From assembly GCA_016789785.1 (NCBI GenBank), contig JAEUQE010000001.1:1-64000 (forward strand): a stretch of 64,000 nucleotides of DNA, read 5' to 3'. Below, in pieces: positions 15,921 through 24,467 of the stretch (its first letter is position 1; every line of letters starts with the position of its first letter). A model generated the notes under the pieces. The model saw only the letters and a list, made by a program, of their open reading frames with translations, searched no databases and was not told the DNA's origin. The translations under genes and the position numbers were made by a program. Origin of the DNA: Bryobacterales bacterium (GTDB lineage: Bacteria; Acidobacteriota; Terriglobia; Bryobacterales; Bryobacteraceae).

Positions 15921-18038
15921 ATGCGAACTACGCTTCCGCCTGCTGCTTCGGCACCGCTGCCGCAGGCTCCCGACTGGGTAGGCCGGGCTTTCACCACCGC
16001 CGCAAAACACTTCCAGGCTGGCATGCACGATGAGGCACGTCAGTTACTCATCCTTATCCTGGAGCGCGTCCCCAACCACAGCGACTCGCTGTATCTGCTT
16101 GGCTCCATCGCTGCCCTTTCCGCCGATCTCCCGTTCGCTGAATCCTTGCTGCGGCAGGCCATCGCGATCGATTCCCGTAAGCCGGCTTACTGGGTACTGC
16201 TCGGGAATGTCTTCCAACACCAATGCCGGCACGCCGAATCCCTGCAATGCTACGAGACGGCGTCCACGCTGGACCCGCTGAACGTGGATGTGTACTACAA
16301 CGCAGGCAATTCCCTGGAACGCCAGGGAAAGAACGCTCTAGCCGTCAAGTGCTTTGAAAAAACTCTGGAGTTAGTCCCGGATCACGTGCAGGCACTCAAT
16401 AATCTGGCCAATCAATACCGCCACATGGGCCGGTTTGGGGAATCACTCCGTCTGCTGGAGCGTGCGCGGGAGCTGAGCCCGGATGCTCTTCCTGTCCTGC
16501 TCAATCTCGGTAACACACTGATGTCACTCGGCAGAAACGAAGAAGCTCTCGGCTGCTTTGACCGCTGCGTGAAGATGGATTCGCAAAACCCAATTCTCCG
16601 CAACAACAAAGCGAATGCCCTGCGTGCACTCGGACGGCTTTCGGAGGCCATGGCGTGTTGCCGGGCTGCGACCGCAATCGATCCGGATCGCGCCGAGCTT
16701 TGGGTCAACTATGCCTCCGGGCTGTATTCCCAGGGCCGCCAGAAGGAAGCTCTTGATGCTTACCAGCGGATCCTCGAGCTCTCGCCGGACAACGCGGTGG
16801 CCCACGGCGCGGCGCTGTTTTCCATGCACTATGATCCTGCCAGAAGCCCGGCCCGGCTGCTTGAAGAGCACCTCGGTTGGGGAAAGCGGCACGCGGAGCC
16901 GCTGTTTCCGGCGGCGCGCCGATTCCGCAACGCTCGCGAGTCCGAGAAACGCCTTCGCGTGGGTTACGTCTCGCCCGATTTCAAGCGGCATCCGGTTTCG
17001 TTCTTCACCTTGCCAATCATCCGGAGCCATGGAGACCGGGTGGAAGCAGTTTGCTATTCGGGCGTCACTCGCCCCGACGAATGGACGGAACATCTGCGCC
17101 TGGCCGCTGCCGGGTGGCGCGACATTGCAGGACTGAGTGACTCGGAACTGTGTGCGAAGGTGCTGGAGGATGAAGTCGACATCCTGATCGATCTCTCGGG
17201 CCACACTGCCGGGAATCGCTTGATCGCGTTTGCGGAGCGGGCCGCGCCAATACAGCTAAGCTGGCTCGGCTACTTCAACACCACCGGAATGCGAGCCATG
17301 GACTATCTGGTCGTGGATTCGATCATTGCGCCGGAGAGCGAGGACGCGCCCTTTGTCGAGGAGCCGCTCCGGCTGCCCGGCTGCTACTTGTGCTACGAGG
17401 GCCCGCGGTATGCGCCGGACGTCGCTCCACCACCTTCGCTCGCACGGCCCGGAATCACATTCGGCTGCTTCAACACCCAGGCAAAAATCACTAGTGAAGT
17501 CATTGCTGTCTGGTCCGAGATCCTCCAGCAGACGGCCGGATCACGAATCATCCTTAAGAACGCCACCCTGAACGATCCCGGTTGCTGCGATCTGGTCATG
17601 GAAGAGTTCGCTTCGCACGGATTGGCGGGCGACCGAGTCTCCCTGTTGGGTTCCTCGCCGCACGCGGAATTGCTGTCGGCTTACCGCGATGTCGACATCG
17701 CGCTCGACCCCTTTCCCTACAACGGCGGAACCACCACCTGTGAAGCGCTCTGGATGGGTGTTCCGGTGGTGGCAATGGCGGGCGACCGCTTCGTGAGCAG
17801 GGTCGGCGCCACGATTCTCCGCAATGCCGGTTGCGGGGACTGGGTGGCCGGCACGGCGGATGGCTATGTTCACACTGCCATGGATCTTGCCTCGGACCCG
17901 CGGCAGCTCGCCGCGATCCGCTCGGATTTGAGAGAGCGGGTGAGGAAGTCCGTCCTCGGGGACACTGTGGGATTTACCAGGAGTTGGGAAAATGCTCTTC
18001 GAATGGTCTGGCGCCGCTGGTGCGGCTGCTCTGAGTGA
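15921..18038 (+). CDS. TPR / GT41 (O-GlcNAc transferase, SPINDLY-like) glycosyltransferase
   Basis: A 705-aa protein with about eight tetratricopeptide repeats (about 20-310) followed by a GT41 catalytic region (about 340-700). The C-terminal part shows the family landmarks LRVGYVSPDFKRHPV, DILIDLSGHTAGNRL, QLSWLGYFNTTGM, TFGCFNTQAKIT and LDPFPYNGGTTTCEALWMGVPVV, the last two lying around the nucleotide-sugar site. GT41 enzymes attach a sugar to Ser/Thr of proteins, with the TPR part choosing substrate. It lies directly after the flagellin gene behind a sigma28-like promoter, so flagellin is the likely substrate (inference). The donor sugar is not known. A methyltransferase gene overlaps its end by 47 bases. 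Confidence 0.92.
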   Translation: MRTTLPPAASAPLPQAPDWVGRAFTTAAKHFQAGMHDEARQLLILILERVPNHSDSLYLLGSIAALSADLPFAESLLRQAIAIDSRKPAYWVLLGNVFQHQCRHAESLQCYETASTLDPLNVDVYYNAGNSLERQGKNALAVKCFEKTLELVPDHVQALNNLANQYRHMGRFGESLRLLERARELSPDALPVLLNLGNTLMSLGRNEEALGCFDRCVKMDSQNPILRNNKANALRALGRLSEAMACCRAATAIDPDRAELWVNYASGLYSQGRQKEALDAYQRILELSPDNAVAHGAALFSMHYDPARSPARLLEEHLGWGKRHAEPLFPAARRFRNARESEKRLRVGYVSPDFKRHPVSFFTLPIIRSHGDRVEAVCYSGVTRPDEWTEHLRLAAAGWRDIAGLSDSELCAKVLEDEVDILIDLSGHTAGNRLIAFAERAAPIQLSWLGYFNTTGMRAMDYLVVDSIIAPESEDAPFVEEPLRLPGCYLCYEGPRYAPDVAPPPSLARPGITFGCFNTQAKITSEVIAVWSEILQQTAGSRIILKNATLNDPGCCDLVMEEFASHGLAGDRVSLLGSSPHAELLSAYRDVDIALDPFPYNGGTTTCEALWMGVPVVAMAGDRFVSRVGATILRNAGCGDWVAGTADGYVHTAMDLASDPRQLAAIRSDLRERVRKSVLGDTVGFTRSWENALRMVWRRWCGCSE

Positions 18039-19335
18039 GAGAGATGTTCATGTCACCACATGCCCCGCATGCGGGCATCATGTCGCCGTCCTGTTCTACG
18101 ACGGCGGCAAACAGCCGCTGGCCACATTGGGCTGGCCTCGCACAGCGGGGGAGGCGCGCGCCATGCCGAAATTGCCGCTTCGCTTCGTGCGTTGTGTGGA
18201 CTGTGGGCATGTGTTCAACGACGCCTTCGACTATACGCGAGTTCCCTACGGCGATAACCCCAACCTGATGTACAACCGCGGTCTTCGATGGAGTGACTTC
18301 CTGCGAAAGGTCTGTGGCGAGATCATTTCCCGCCTGCCGGAAAACGCCGTGGTCGTGGAGATTGGACATGGAGATGGGACCTTCCTTGAATCGCTGGCGA
18401 GCCTCCAGCCGTCTGGCACCTTCTATGGCTTCGACCCTCATGGAGCGACGGCGAGCCGTTTGGGCAACGTCTGCTACCGCCGATCGCTATTCGTACCAGC
18501 GGCGCAGATGGCAGAGCTTCGTCCCGACTTACTTGTCAGCAGGCACGTACTGGAGCACCTCACGGATCCGCTGGGTTTCGTACAAAGCCTCTCTTTCGGC
18601 GCCGCCGCAGAGGAACTGAAACCAGTGCTCTACCTCGAGGTTCCTTGCATTGACCGTGCTCTCACCACGGGCAGAACCGAGGACTTCTACTACGAACACA
18701 ACTCGCACTTCACCACTGAGAGCTTTTCGCGGATGCTTGCGCGGGGATTCTGTTCAATTGACGCCCTCGACCATGGCTATGACGGTGAAGTGGTCTATGC
18801 GTTTCTGCGGTTGAAAGGCAAGCGGGAACATCTCCAGCACGCCCACGACGCAAAGGCCTTCGATGCAATGGCACAGGCCTCGCGCCAAGTCATCATGATG
18901 GAGCTTGCGAATCACTACATGGCGGGCCGCACCGTAGCGTTTTGGGGCGGGACGGGTAAATGTGCGGCGTTCTTGCAGGCGCACCATGTCGACGCGCATC
19001 GCTTTCCGCTGGTAGTGGATTCCGACCCCGCAAAGATCGGCACGTTTGTCCCCGGCACAGGGCAGCAGATTCTGGCGATCCAGACATTAAAGGACAAATG
19101 CGTGGACATCCTCGTGGTGCCCACACAGTGGCGCGCGCGCGACATCGTGGAAGAAGCGGCACGTTCCGGGATCGAATTTGGTCAGGTGGTGATCCCACAT
19201 CAGGGCAGACTGGTGGACTTTCTCACGGGGGATCATCCCTACCAGCGGCCGCGACTCCCGAATACGGCATGTACAGCCGTGTTGACCCCGCCATCCCAGA
19301 GGAGTGAAGGCTTACGAGAGGCCCTTCCCGCCTGA
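17992..19335 (+). CDS. zinc-binding SAM-dependent C-methyltransferase (NDP-sugar type)
   Basis: A 447-aa protein with three parts. The N-terminal zinc-binding region has CPACGH near 24 and CVDCGH near 68. The SAM-binding domain has VEIGHGDG near 121 and a following acidic strand end, FDPHG. The C-terminal domain carries AFWGGTGKCA near 320 and VVDSDPAKIGTFVPG, matching the Methyltransf_13 / Methyltransf_14 pattern of sugar C-methyltransferases such as TylCIII. AGGAG precedes the ATG, which lies inside the GT41 gene (47-base overlap), so translation is probably coupled. It may modify the sugar used on flagellin; that is inference. C-, O- and N-methylation cannot be told apart with certainty. 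Confidence 0.85.
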   Translation: MLFEWSGAAGAAALSERDVHVTTCPACGHHVAVLFYDGGKQPLATLGWPRTAGEARAMPKLPLRFVRCVDCGHVFNDAFDYTRVPYGDNPNLMYNRGLRWSDFLRKVCGEIISRLPENAVVVEIGHGDGTFLESLASLQPSGTFYGFDPHGATASRLGNVCYRRSLFVPAAQMAELRPDLLVSRHVLEHLTDPLGFVQSLSFGAAAEELKPVLYLEVPCIDRALTTGRTEDFYYEHNSHFTTESFSRMLARGFCSIDALDHGYDGEVVYAFLRLKGKREHLQHAHDAKAFDAMAQASRQVIMMELANHYMAGRTVAFWGGTGKCAAFLQAHHVDAHRFPLVVDSDPAKIGTFVPGTGQQILAIQTLKDKCVDILVVPTQWRARDIVEEAARSGIEFGQVVIPHQGRLVDFLTGDHPYQRPRLPNTACTAVLTPPSQRSEGLREALPA

Positions 19336-19517
19336 CTTGTGGGTACGGAGCCTGTTCGTAGGTGTCTCGTTCCTGCCCGTCTTGTTCGTGGCTGTCTTGT
19401 TCGTGGCTGACCATCGCGTTTCCAGCCAGCTTTGCCCTTCCGGTGCGAGTGGCAACCCAGATCGAATCTGGGCACGCGTTCCTCGCGGCCATCACCCCTA
19501 CTGCCGGCCGCGACTTG

Positions 19518-19925
19518 CTAGCCCTGCAGATCCAGCCGCGTTGGAGCTGCCGCTCCACGGGAATGAAACCCGGCGAGACGTTCTTCCTGTCTGACTTGGC
19601 CCATTTCGAGTGCAACCTGATGCTTTGCGAGGATCACCTTGCGCAGCATCTCGGTGAGCATGGTCGCAGAGTTCCGGATCGCCGCGACTTGGGCTTCCGC
19701 CGGAGCTTGCCCATCCGCCACCAAACGCTCAAGGTGGCTCGCAATGGTGGACACCGCGCCGGCCCGCTTCTCGATCATCGAGAGAGCTTCCGGATCCAGC
19801 AGGTCACCGTGGCTGGCGAGCACAGTGTCGATCTGTACCAACTCCTCGAGACCCTGATCGAGTTCCGCAGGACCACGGGCAACATGGGGAGCGGATTTCA
19901 CTGGCTTAACCTTCTCTGCGGCCAT
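19518..19925 (-). CDS. small helical protein after fliD, possible FliT/FlgN-type chaperone
   Basis: A 135-aa mostly helical protein that I do not recognise by clear motif. It starts with ATG at 19925, 20 bases inside the end of fliD, so the two are translationally coupled. Predicted long helices cover about 20-110, and the C-terminal tail (FHSRGAAAPTR) looks flexible. Small helical proteins encoded just after fliD are often FliT or FliS chaperones that hold export substrates. The size and the late-filament context favour a FliT/FlgN-like role over FliS, but no diagnostic residue proves it. Confidence 0.65.
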   Translation of the reverse strand: MAAEKVKPVKSAPHVARGPAELDQGLEELVQIDTVLASHGDLLDPEALSMIEKRAGAVSTIASHLERLVADGQAPAEAQVAAIRNSATMLTEMLRKVILAKHQVALEMGQVRQEERLAGFHSRGAAAPTRLDLQG

Positions 19926-21264
19926 AGAGCGTGAGGTTCAGACTCTGGAGTGAAGCATCCAAAACTAGCTGTTGGGATTGCAGCGATGCGAGGATCGTAT
20001 CCGCGGCCTGAAGCTTGGCGGAGAGAGTCTTCTTCATGTCTTCAATGCGGCCCGTCATGACGCCAATCTGCTGATCCAGCCGTTTCTGCGTTTCGTCGTA
20101 CTTCTCAATCTGCAACTGCGCCAGGCCAGTCACCGAGTCGCTGATCTCTCGAAGCTTGGCGCCGAAGCCGCCAAACCCGGTCTGCTCCGTTCCAAGAAAA
20201 GAAAACGCACTTTCGATCTGAGTGTCGGAGAGCGAACTGAAGGTCGACGATTCGAAGGAAGCGACTCCCTTGGAATCAAACTCGATGCCAAGGTCTGCGA
20301 GCGACTTCACGCTTCCGGTACCGCTATAGTTGGTGACTCCGCGCAGCCGGTCCTGCACTTCGCGGACAAGAAAATCCCCGCTCAACAATCCCGCCCCGCT
20401 CCCGATTTGTCCGTTCAGCACCTCGCGGAGCGTATTGTAGCTGCTCACGAAATCCTCAAGCCCATTGGCGATTTGGGAGCGATCGGTTCCAACGGTGACA
20501 GTTACCGACTCCAAGGCAGCGGTTGTTTTGAGGATGTTGAACGTGACACCCGGAACCACATCGTTGATCGCGGTGGTGGTTTTGCTCACCGGCACTCCGT
20601 TCAACTGGAACTCGGTATTTGCGCCCTGGTTGGCGGTGGTGAGGAGATTCGTGTTCACGCCGGTGGGATCATCGCGGAGTTCCAGCGCCTTCGCACCCGC
20701 TGAATTCGCGGTTACCGACAGGTAGTAAGGATTGGCTCCGGTCCCGGTTGTGAGTACTGTCGCCGTCACGCCGGCGTTTGCCTGATTGATTTTGTCGCGC
20801 AGTGCCGTCAGGCTGTTGTCGCTGGTGATGTCGATGGCGTAGGAATTCGAGCCCACCTTCAGGGTCAGAAGCCCTGTGGACGACACGGGCGTCGAGGTCG
20901 AATTGGCATAGCCGCTCACGCTCGACTCAGCCGCTGCTTTCGCGATCGAGGTGACGTTGGTGATCGTGTAGACGGCGGCTGCTGACGAACTGATATTGGC
21001 CGCAGTCACCTTGGCGGTATCGGAACTGGTGGCGACCAGCGCCCTCTTGGAACTGGTTGCTCCGAGGCTGGTGAGGCTGGTTGCCAGCGACCCAACGGCA
21101 GAGCTCATGCTCGAAACAAGCAGTTTCTGCTGGAGCAAATCCTGCTGCTGGTTTTGAAGCGCCTTGACCGGCAGGCTGGCGATCTGTGTCGCCCGGTTGA
21201 CGATGGCCTGGAAGTCCTCTGAGAATGAGCTGACGCCTGTGAATGTGAGCGGAGAAAGACTCAT
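19906..21264 (-). CDS. fliD: flagellar filament cap protein FliD (hook-associated protein 2)
   Basis: FliD, 452 aa, forms the cap under which exported flagellin folds. N-terminal and C-terminal coiled-coil regions flank Ser/Thr/Ala-rich beta domains. The N-terminus (LTFTGVSSFSEDFQAIVNRATQIASLPV) follows the family pattern, as does VYTITNVTSIAKAA near 100. The C-terminal helix region (QIEKYDETQKRLDQQI) is typical. I chose ATG 21264 because GGAGAT lies 8 bases upstream and a sigma28-like promoter sits at 21287-21313, which would make any upstream start impossible. It is convergent with the methyltransferase gene and overlaps the small gene after it. Confidence 0.92.
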   Translation of the reverse strand: MSLSPLTFTGVSSFSEDFQAIVNRATQIASLPVKALQNQQQDLLQQKLLVSSMSSAVGSLATSLTSLGATSSKRALVATSSDTAKVTAANISSSAAAVYTITNVTSIAKAAAESSVSGYANSTSTPVSSTGLLTLKVGSNSYAIDITSDNSLTALRDKINQANAGVTATVLTTGTGANPYYLSVTANSAGAKALELRDDPTGVNTNLLTTANQGANTEFQLNGVPVSKTTTAINDVVPGVTFNILKTTAALESVTVTVGTDRSQIANGLEDFVSSYNTLREVLNGQIGSGAGLLSGDFLVREVQDRLRGVTNYSGTGSVKSLADLGIEFDSKGVASFESSTFSSLSDTQIESAFSFLGTEQTGFGGFGAKLREISDSVTGLAQLQIEKYDETQKRLDQQIGVMTGRIEDMKKTLSAKLQAADTILASLQSQQLVLDASLQSLNLTLYGRREG

Positions 21265-21286
21265 CGGGCAAATCTCCTCATGTTCC

Positions 21287-21313
21287 TCATCGGTGCCAGC
21301 GGCTCCGGCTTGA
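21287..21313 (-). promoter_or_regulatory. sigma28-like promoter of fliD
   Basis: On the minus strand TCAA (21313-21310), a spacer of exactly 15 bases and ACCGATGA (21294-21287). This matches the TAAA-N15-GCCGATAA flagellar promoter in 9 of 12 fixed positions. Its CACCGAT core is shared with the flagellin promoter. It lies 22 bases before the fliD ATG. Confidence 0.6.
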
Positions 21314-21365
21314 GACAAAAATTCAGAAACAGTCAGGGTCCGGTGCTGCCTGATAGAATCCCTCC

Positions 21366-22850
21366 ATGGTCCGACGCTCCTTCCTGCGCACAGCCGCCCT
21401 ATCGCTCGCCGCAGCCCCTGCCGTACACACGCAGCCAGCCCGCCGCAATCTTGTTTTCATCCTCTCCGACGACCATCGCTACGACATGGTGGGCGCGCTC
21501 GGCCATCCCTGGCTGAAAGGCCACACGCCCAATCTCGACCGCATGGTCCAGCAGGGCGTTCACTTTCGCAATGCATTCGTCACGAGTTCGCTGTGCTCGC
21601 CCAGCCGCGCCACCATCCTCACCAGCCAGTACATGCACGCCCACCAGGTTTCGGACAACTTCACGCAGCTCAATCCCAAACTCCCCACCTTTCCCCAACT
21701 TCTCCGCCAGAATGGCTATCGCACAGGCTTCTTCGGCAAGTGGCACATGGGAGGCGATACCGACGAACCCCAGCCTGGCTTCGACCACTGGCTCAGTTTC
21801 CGCGGTCAGGGCGAATATGAAAACCCCGAAATGAATCGCAACGGCGTGCGCGGGCGCCAGCAGGGCAACATCTCCGATATCCTCACCAACGACGCGCGCC
21901 AGTTCATTCGTCAGAACGCATCACGGCCCTTCTGTGTCTACCTCTCGCACAAAGCGGTGCACGCGCCATTTCAGCCACCCGCTCGCCATGCCAATCTCTT
22001 CGCCGGAATGACCGTCCCCCGTCCGCGCACCATGTGGTGGAAGGACGAATGGTACCGGCAGTGGCCGGATTGGGTTCGCCGCCGCCGCGCCACTCGTCAT
22101 GGAGTGGATGGCATGCTCGATAGCGACGAAACGTTCGACGTGCACTATCGCCGCTACTGCCAGTGCCTGATCGGTATCGACGAAAGCGTGGGCCAGGTGT
22201 TCCAATCGCTGGAGGAGAGCAAGCTGCTGGATGACACTCTGGTGATCTACATGGGTGACAACGGCTATATGTGGGGGGAACACGGCCTCATCGACAAGCG
22301 AGCAATGTACGAATCGTCGATTCGTGTTCCGATGTTCGCGCACTGTCCTTCGCTGTTCGGCCGTAGCGGCCGGGTGGTCGACGGCATGGCATTGAATCTC
22401 GACATTGCGCCGACGCTTCTCGATGCCGCCGCGGTGAAGCCCGCCTCCACCATGCAGGGGACTTCATTGCTGCCCCTGGCCACCGGGAGAACTCCAGAAA
22501 ACTGGCGGCGCGATTTCGTCTACGAGTACGCCTGGGAGCAGGACTTTCCCTACACGCCGGACATCGTCGGCTTGCGCACGGAAACGCACAGCCTCATGCA
22601 ATATCCAGGCACATGGGACATTCCCGAGTTGTACGACCATCGCAACGACCCCGACCAGATCCAGAACCTTGTGGCAGGCGCCAGAATCGGCCCTCGCATG
22701 CGTGGCCGTTACGTGACACACATCAAGGATCCGCAGACCAAGAGCCTTGTCCAGACGATGCAGCGGCGCATGGCACAGACGCTGGCATCCACCGGAGGCG
22801 ATCCGCGGCTTGCAGGCGAGGAGAACGAAAACAACAAGTTCGCTCTCTAA
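21366..22850 (+). CDS. secreted sulfatase (S1 family)
   Basis: Sulfatase of 494 aa that hydrolyses a sulfate ester, probably of a polysaccharide or glycan. The N-terminus MVRRSFLRTAALSLAAAP is a good twin-arginine signal. The active-site motif C77-S-P-S-R81 would have its Cys converted to formylglycine by an FGE-type enzyme, which is not in this window. Metal ligands are suggested by LSDDHR near 34-38 and GDNGYMWGEHG near 297. GKWHMGG near 126 is the second family signature. The substrate is not clear. It starts 101 bases from fliD on the other strand, and a metallo-hydrolase, RraA-like and SDR set follows in the same direction. Confidence 0.92.
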   Translation: MVRRSFLRTAALSLAAAPAVHTQPARRNLVFILSDDHRYDMVGALGHPWLKGHTPNLDRMVQQGVHFRNAFVTSSLCSPSRATILTSQYMHAHQVSDNFTQLNPKLPTFPQLLRQNGYRTGFFGKWHMGGDTDEPQPGFDHWLSFRGQGEYENPEMNRNGVRGRQQGNISDILTNDARQFIRQNASRPFCVYLSHKAVHAPFQPPARHANLFAGMTVPRPRTMWWKDEWYRQWPDWVRRRRATRHGVDGMLDSDETFDVHYRRYCQCLIGIDESVGQVFQSLEESKLLDDTLVIYMGDNGYMWGEHGLIDKRAMYESSIRVPMFAHCPSLFGRSGRVVDGMALNLDIAPTLLDAAAVKPASTMQGTSLLPLATGRTPENWRRDFVYEYAWEQDFPYTPDIVGLRTETHSLMQYPGTWDIPELYDHRNDPDQIQNLVAGARIGPRMRGRYVTHIKDPQTKSLVQTMQRRMAQTLASTGGDPRLAGEENENNKFAL

Positions 22851-22904
22851 AGAACCAGCAATCCATTGGGCAGTGACCGCTGCTTGCTGGTAGGATCGGA
22901 TACG

Positions 22905-23747
22905 ATGCGCCTCCGAACCTCACTTACTCGTGCCTTTGCCGCCGCCATCGCGCTGGGCGGACTATGGGTTGCCTCCACGCAACAACCCAACCAGCCACTC
23001 ACTGTCGAAAAGCTCGCAGACGATCTCCACATCATCGTGGGCAGCGGGGGCAACGTCGCCGTCCTCACCACCGATGAGGGTGTGATCCTGGTAGACGACA
23101 AGTTCGATCGCAACGTTCCGGAGATTGTGGAGAAGGTCAAGTCCATTACCAGCCAGCCGGTGCGATACGTCATCAACACCCATCATCACGGCGATCACTC
23201 CGGCGGCAACCAGACGCTGATCAAGTCGGCGGAAATTGTCGCACACGACAACGTGTACGCGAACATGATGAATGGCAGGCAACCCGGTCCTCCCCGTATC
23301 ACATTCCGTGATCAACTCTCCGTCCGTCTCGGAGGTAAGGAGGTACGCGCCTACCATTTCGGGCGCGGGCATACCAATGGCGACTCGGTAATCCACTTCC
23401 CCACACACCGCATCATCCACACGGGGGATCTCTTCGTTGGCGGGACGCCTTTCATTGACTACGCCAATGGCGGCAGCGGGATCGACTGGTCGAACACCCT
23501 GAATCAAGCCCTTCAACTCGACTTTGAACGAGTGATCCCCGGTCACGGTCCCGTGATGGCGAGAAGAGACCTGGCGAAGTGGAATGAGGGTTTCGGTGTG
23601 GTTCGCCAGCGCGTGAGCGAACTCAAGTTCCAGGGCAGGAGCAAGGAGGAGATCGCGCAGATGCTCAAGTTAGATGATGTTCCGGGCTGGCGCCCGAGTC
23701 CGTTATGGGCACGCAGTTTGCCGGGCCTCTACGATGAATTGCGATAA
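22905..23747 (+). CDS. exported MBL-fold metallo-hydrolase
   Basis: Metallo-beta-lactamase fold protein, 280 aa, with an N-terminal signal-like segment (about 8-24). The zinc motif is H93-x-H95-x-D97-H98 (THHHGDHSGG). Further ligands are expected from GRGHTNGDS, HTGDLF and PGHGPV, so the dinuclear centre is complete. The class contains quinoprotein-relay, glyoxalase-II-like and lactonase proteins, and the exact reaction cannot be read. I placed the start at ATG 22905, since the in-frame frame upstream reads through intergenic sequence. The next gene follows by 12 bases. Confidence 0.88.
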   Translation: MRLRTSLTRAFAAAIALGGLWVASTQQPNQPLTVEKLADDLHIIVGSGGNVAVLTTDEGVILVDDKFDRNVPEIVEKVKSITSQPVRYVINTHHHGDHSGGNQTLIKSAEIVAHDNVYANMMNGRQPGPPRITFRDQLSVRLGGKEVRAYHFGRGHTNGDSVIHFPTHRIIHTGDLFVGGTPFIDYANGGSGIDWSNTLNQALQLDFERVIPGHGPVMARRDLAKWNEGFGVVRQRVSELKFQGRSKEEIAQMLKLDDVPGWRPSPLWARSLPGLYDELR

Positions 23748-23759
23748 GGACCAGGAAAC

Positions 23760-24452
23760 ATGAAGCCTTGGAATAACGACTCCGAACTCTTCGCCATCGC
23801 CCGCAAGGAACTGTTTGTCGCCGTTGTCGGCGACGTGATGGATAAGCTCGGGTTGCGGAGGCAGTTTCTTCCTCCGCAAATCCAGCCCGTGACGCGCGAC
23901 CTCGTCGCGATCGGGCGAGCGATGCCCGTGCTCAGCGTGGACTGCATTGACGACGATCTCGAAAACGCGCGCAACCCGGCCATGCGGAAGTCCTTCGGGC
24001 TGATGATGGAGGCACTCGACAGCCTGAAGCCCGGCGAAATCTACACGGTGACGGGTGGCTCCCCCAACTACGCGCTGTGGGGAGAGCTGATGTCGGCGCG
24101 CGCGATCCACTGTGGCGCCGCCGGGGCCATCATGAACGGCTACACCCGCGACCTCCGAGGAATCCTCGATCTGAAATTCCCGGTGTTTTGCTTCGGTTCG
24201 TTCGCGCAGGATCAAGGCGTGCGCGGGAAGGTGGCCGACTACGGCGTCGCCATCCAGATCGGCCAGGCCATGATCGCGCCCGGCGACATTCTTTTCGGTG
24301 ATTGCGATGGTGTTTGCGTGGTGCCGAAAAAGGCCGAGACGGAAGTGTTTCTGGCCGCGATCGAAAAAGCGCGTGGCGAGAAGACCGTCCGAAGAGAAAT
24401 TGAAGCAGGAATGCCCGCCAAAGAAGCCTTCGAGAAGTACGGTATTCTCTGA
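23760..24452 (+). CDS. RraA-like / HMG aldolase family protein
   Basis: A 230-aa protein of the RraA family, which includes class II 4-hydroxy-4-methyl-2-oxoglutarate aldolases, oxaloacetate decarboxylases and the RNase E inhibitor RraA. The conserved GYTRDLRG near 127 supplies the Arg and Asp that bind metal and substrate, and DCDGVCVVP near 183 is the other family block. The neighbours (sulfatase, MBL hydrolase, SDR) suggest carbon-compound catabolism more than RNase E control (inference). AGGA lies before the ATG. Confidence 0.87.
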   Translation: MKPWNNDSELFAIARKELFVAVVGDVMDKLGLRRQFLPPQIQPVTRDLVAIGRAMPVLSVDCIDDDLENARNPAMRKSFGLMMEALDSLKPGEIYTVTGGSPNYALWGELMSARAIHCGAAGAIMNGYTRDLRGILDLKFPVFCFGSFAQDQGVRGKVADYGVAIQIGQAMIAPGDILFGDCDGVCVVPKKAETEVFLAAIEKARGEKTVRREIEAGMPAKEAFEKYGIL

Positions 24453-24467
24453 CGAAAGGGAGAAGCG

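Noticed and set aside
19380..19409. Two tandem copies of the 15-mer TCTTGTTCGTGGCTG
   Set aside because: A single short tandem duplication in a non-coding gap; no further copies or structure, so no function can be argued.
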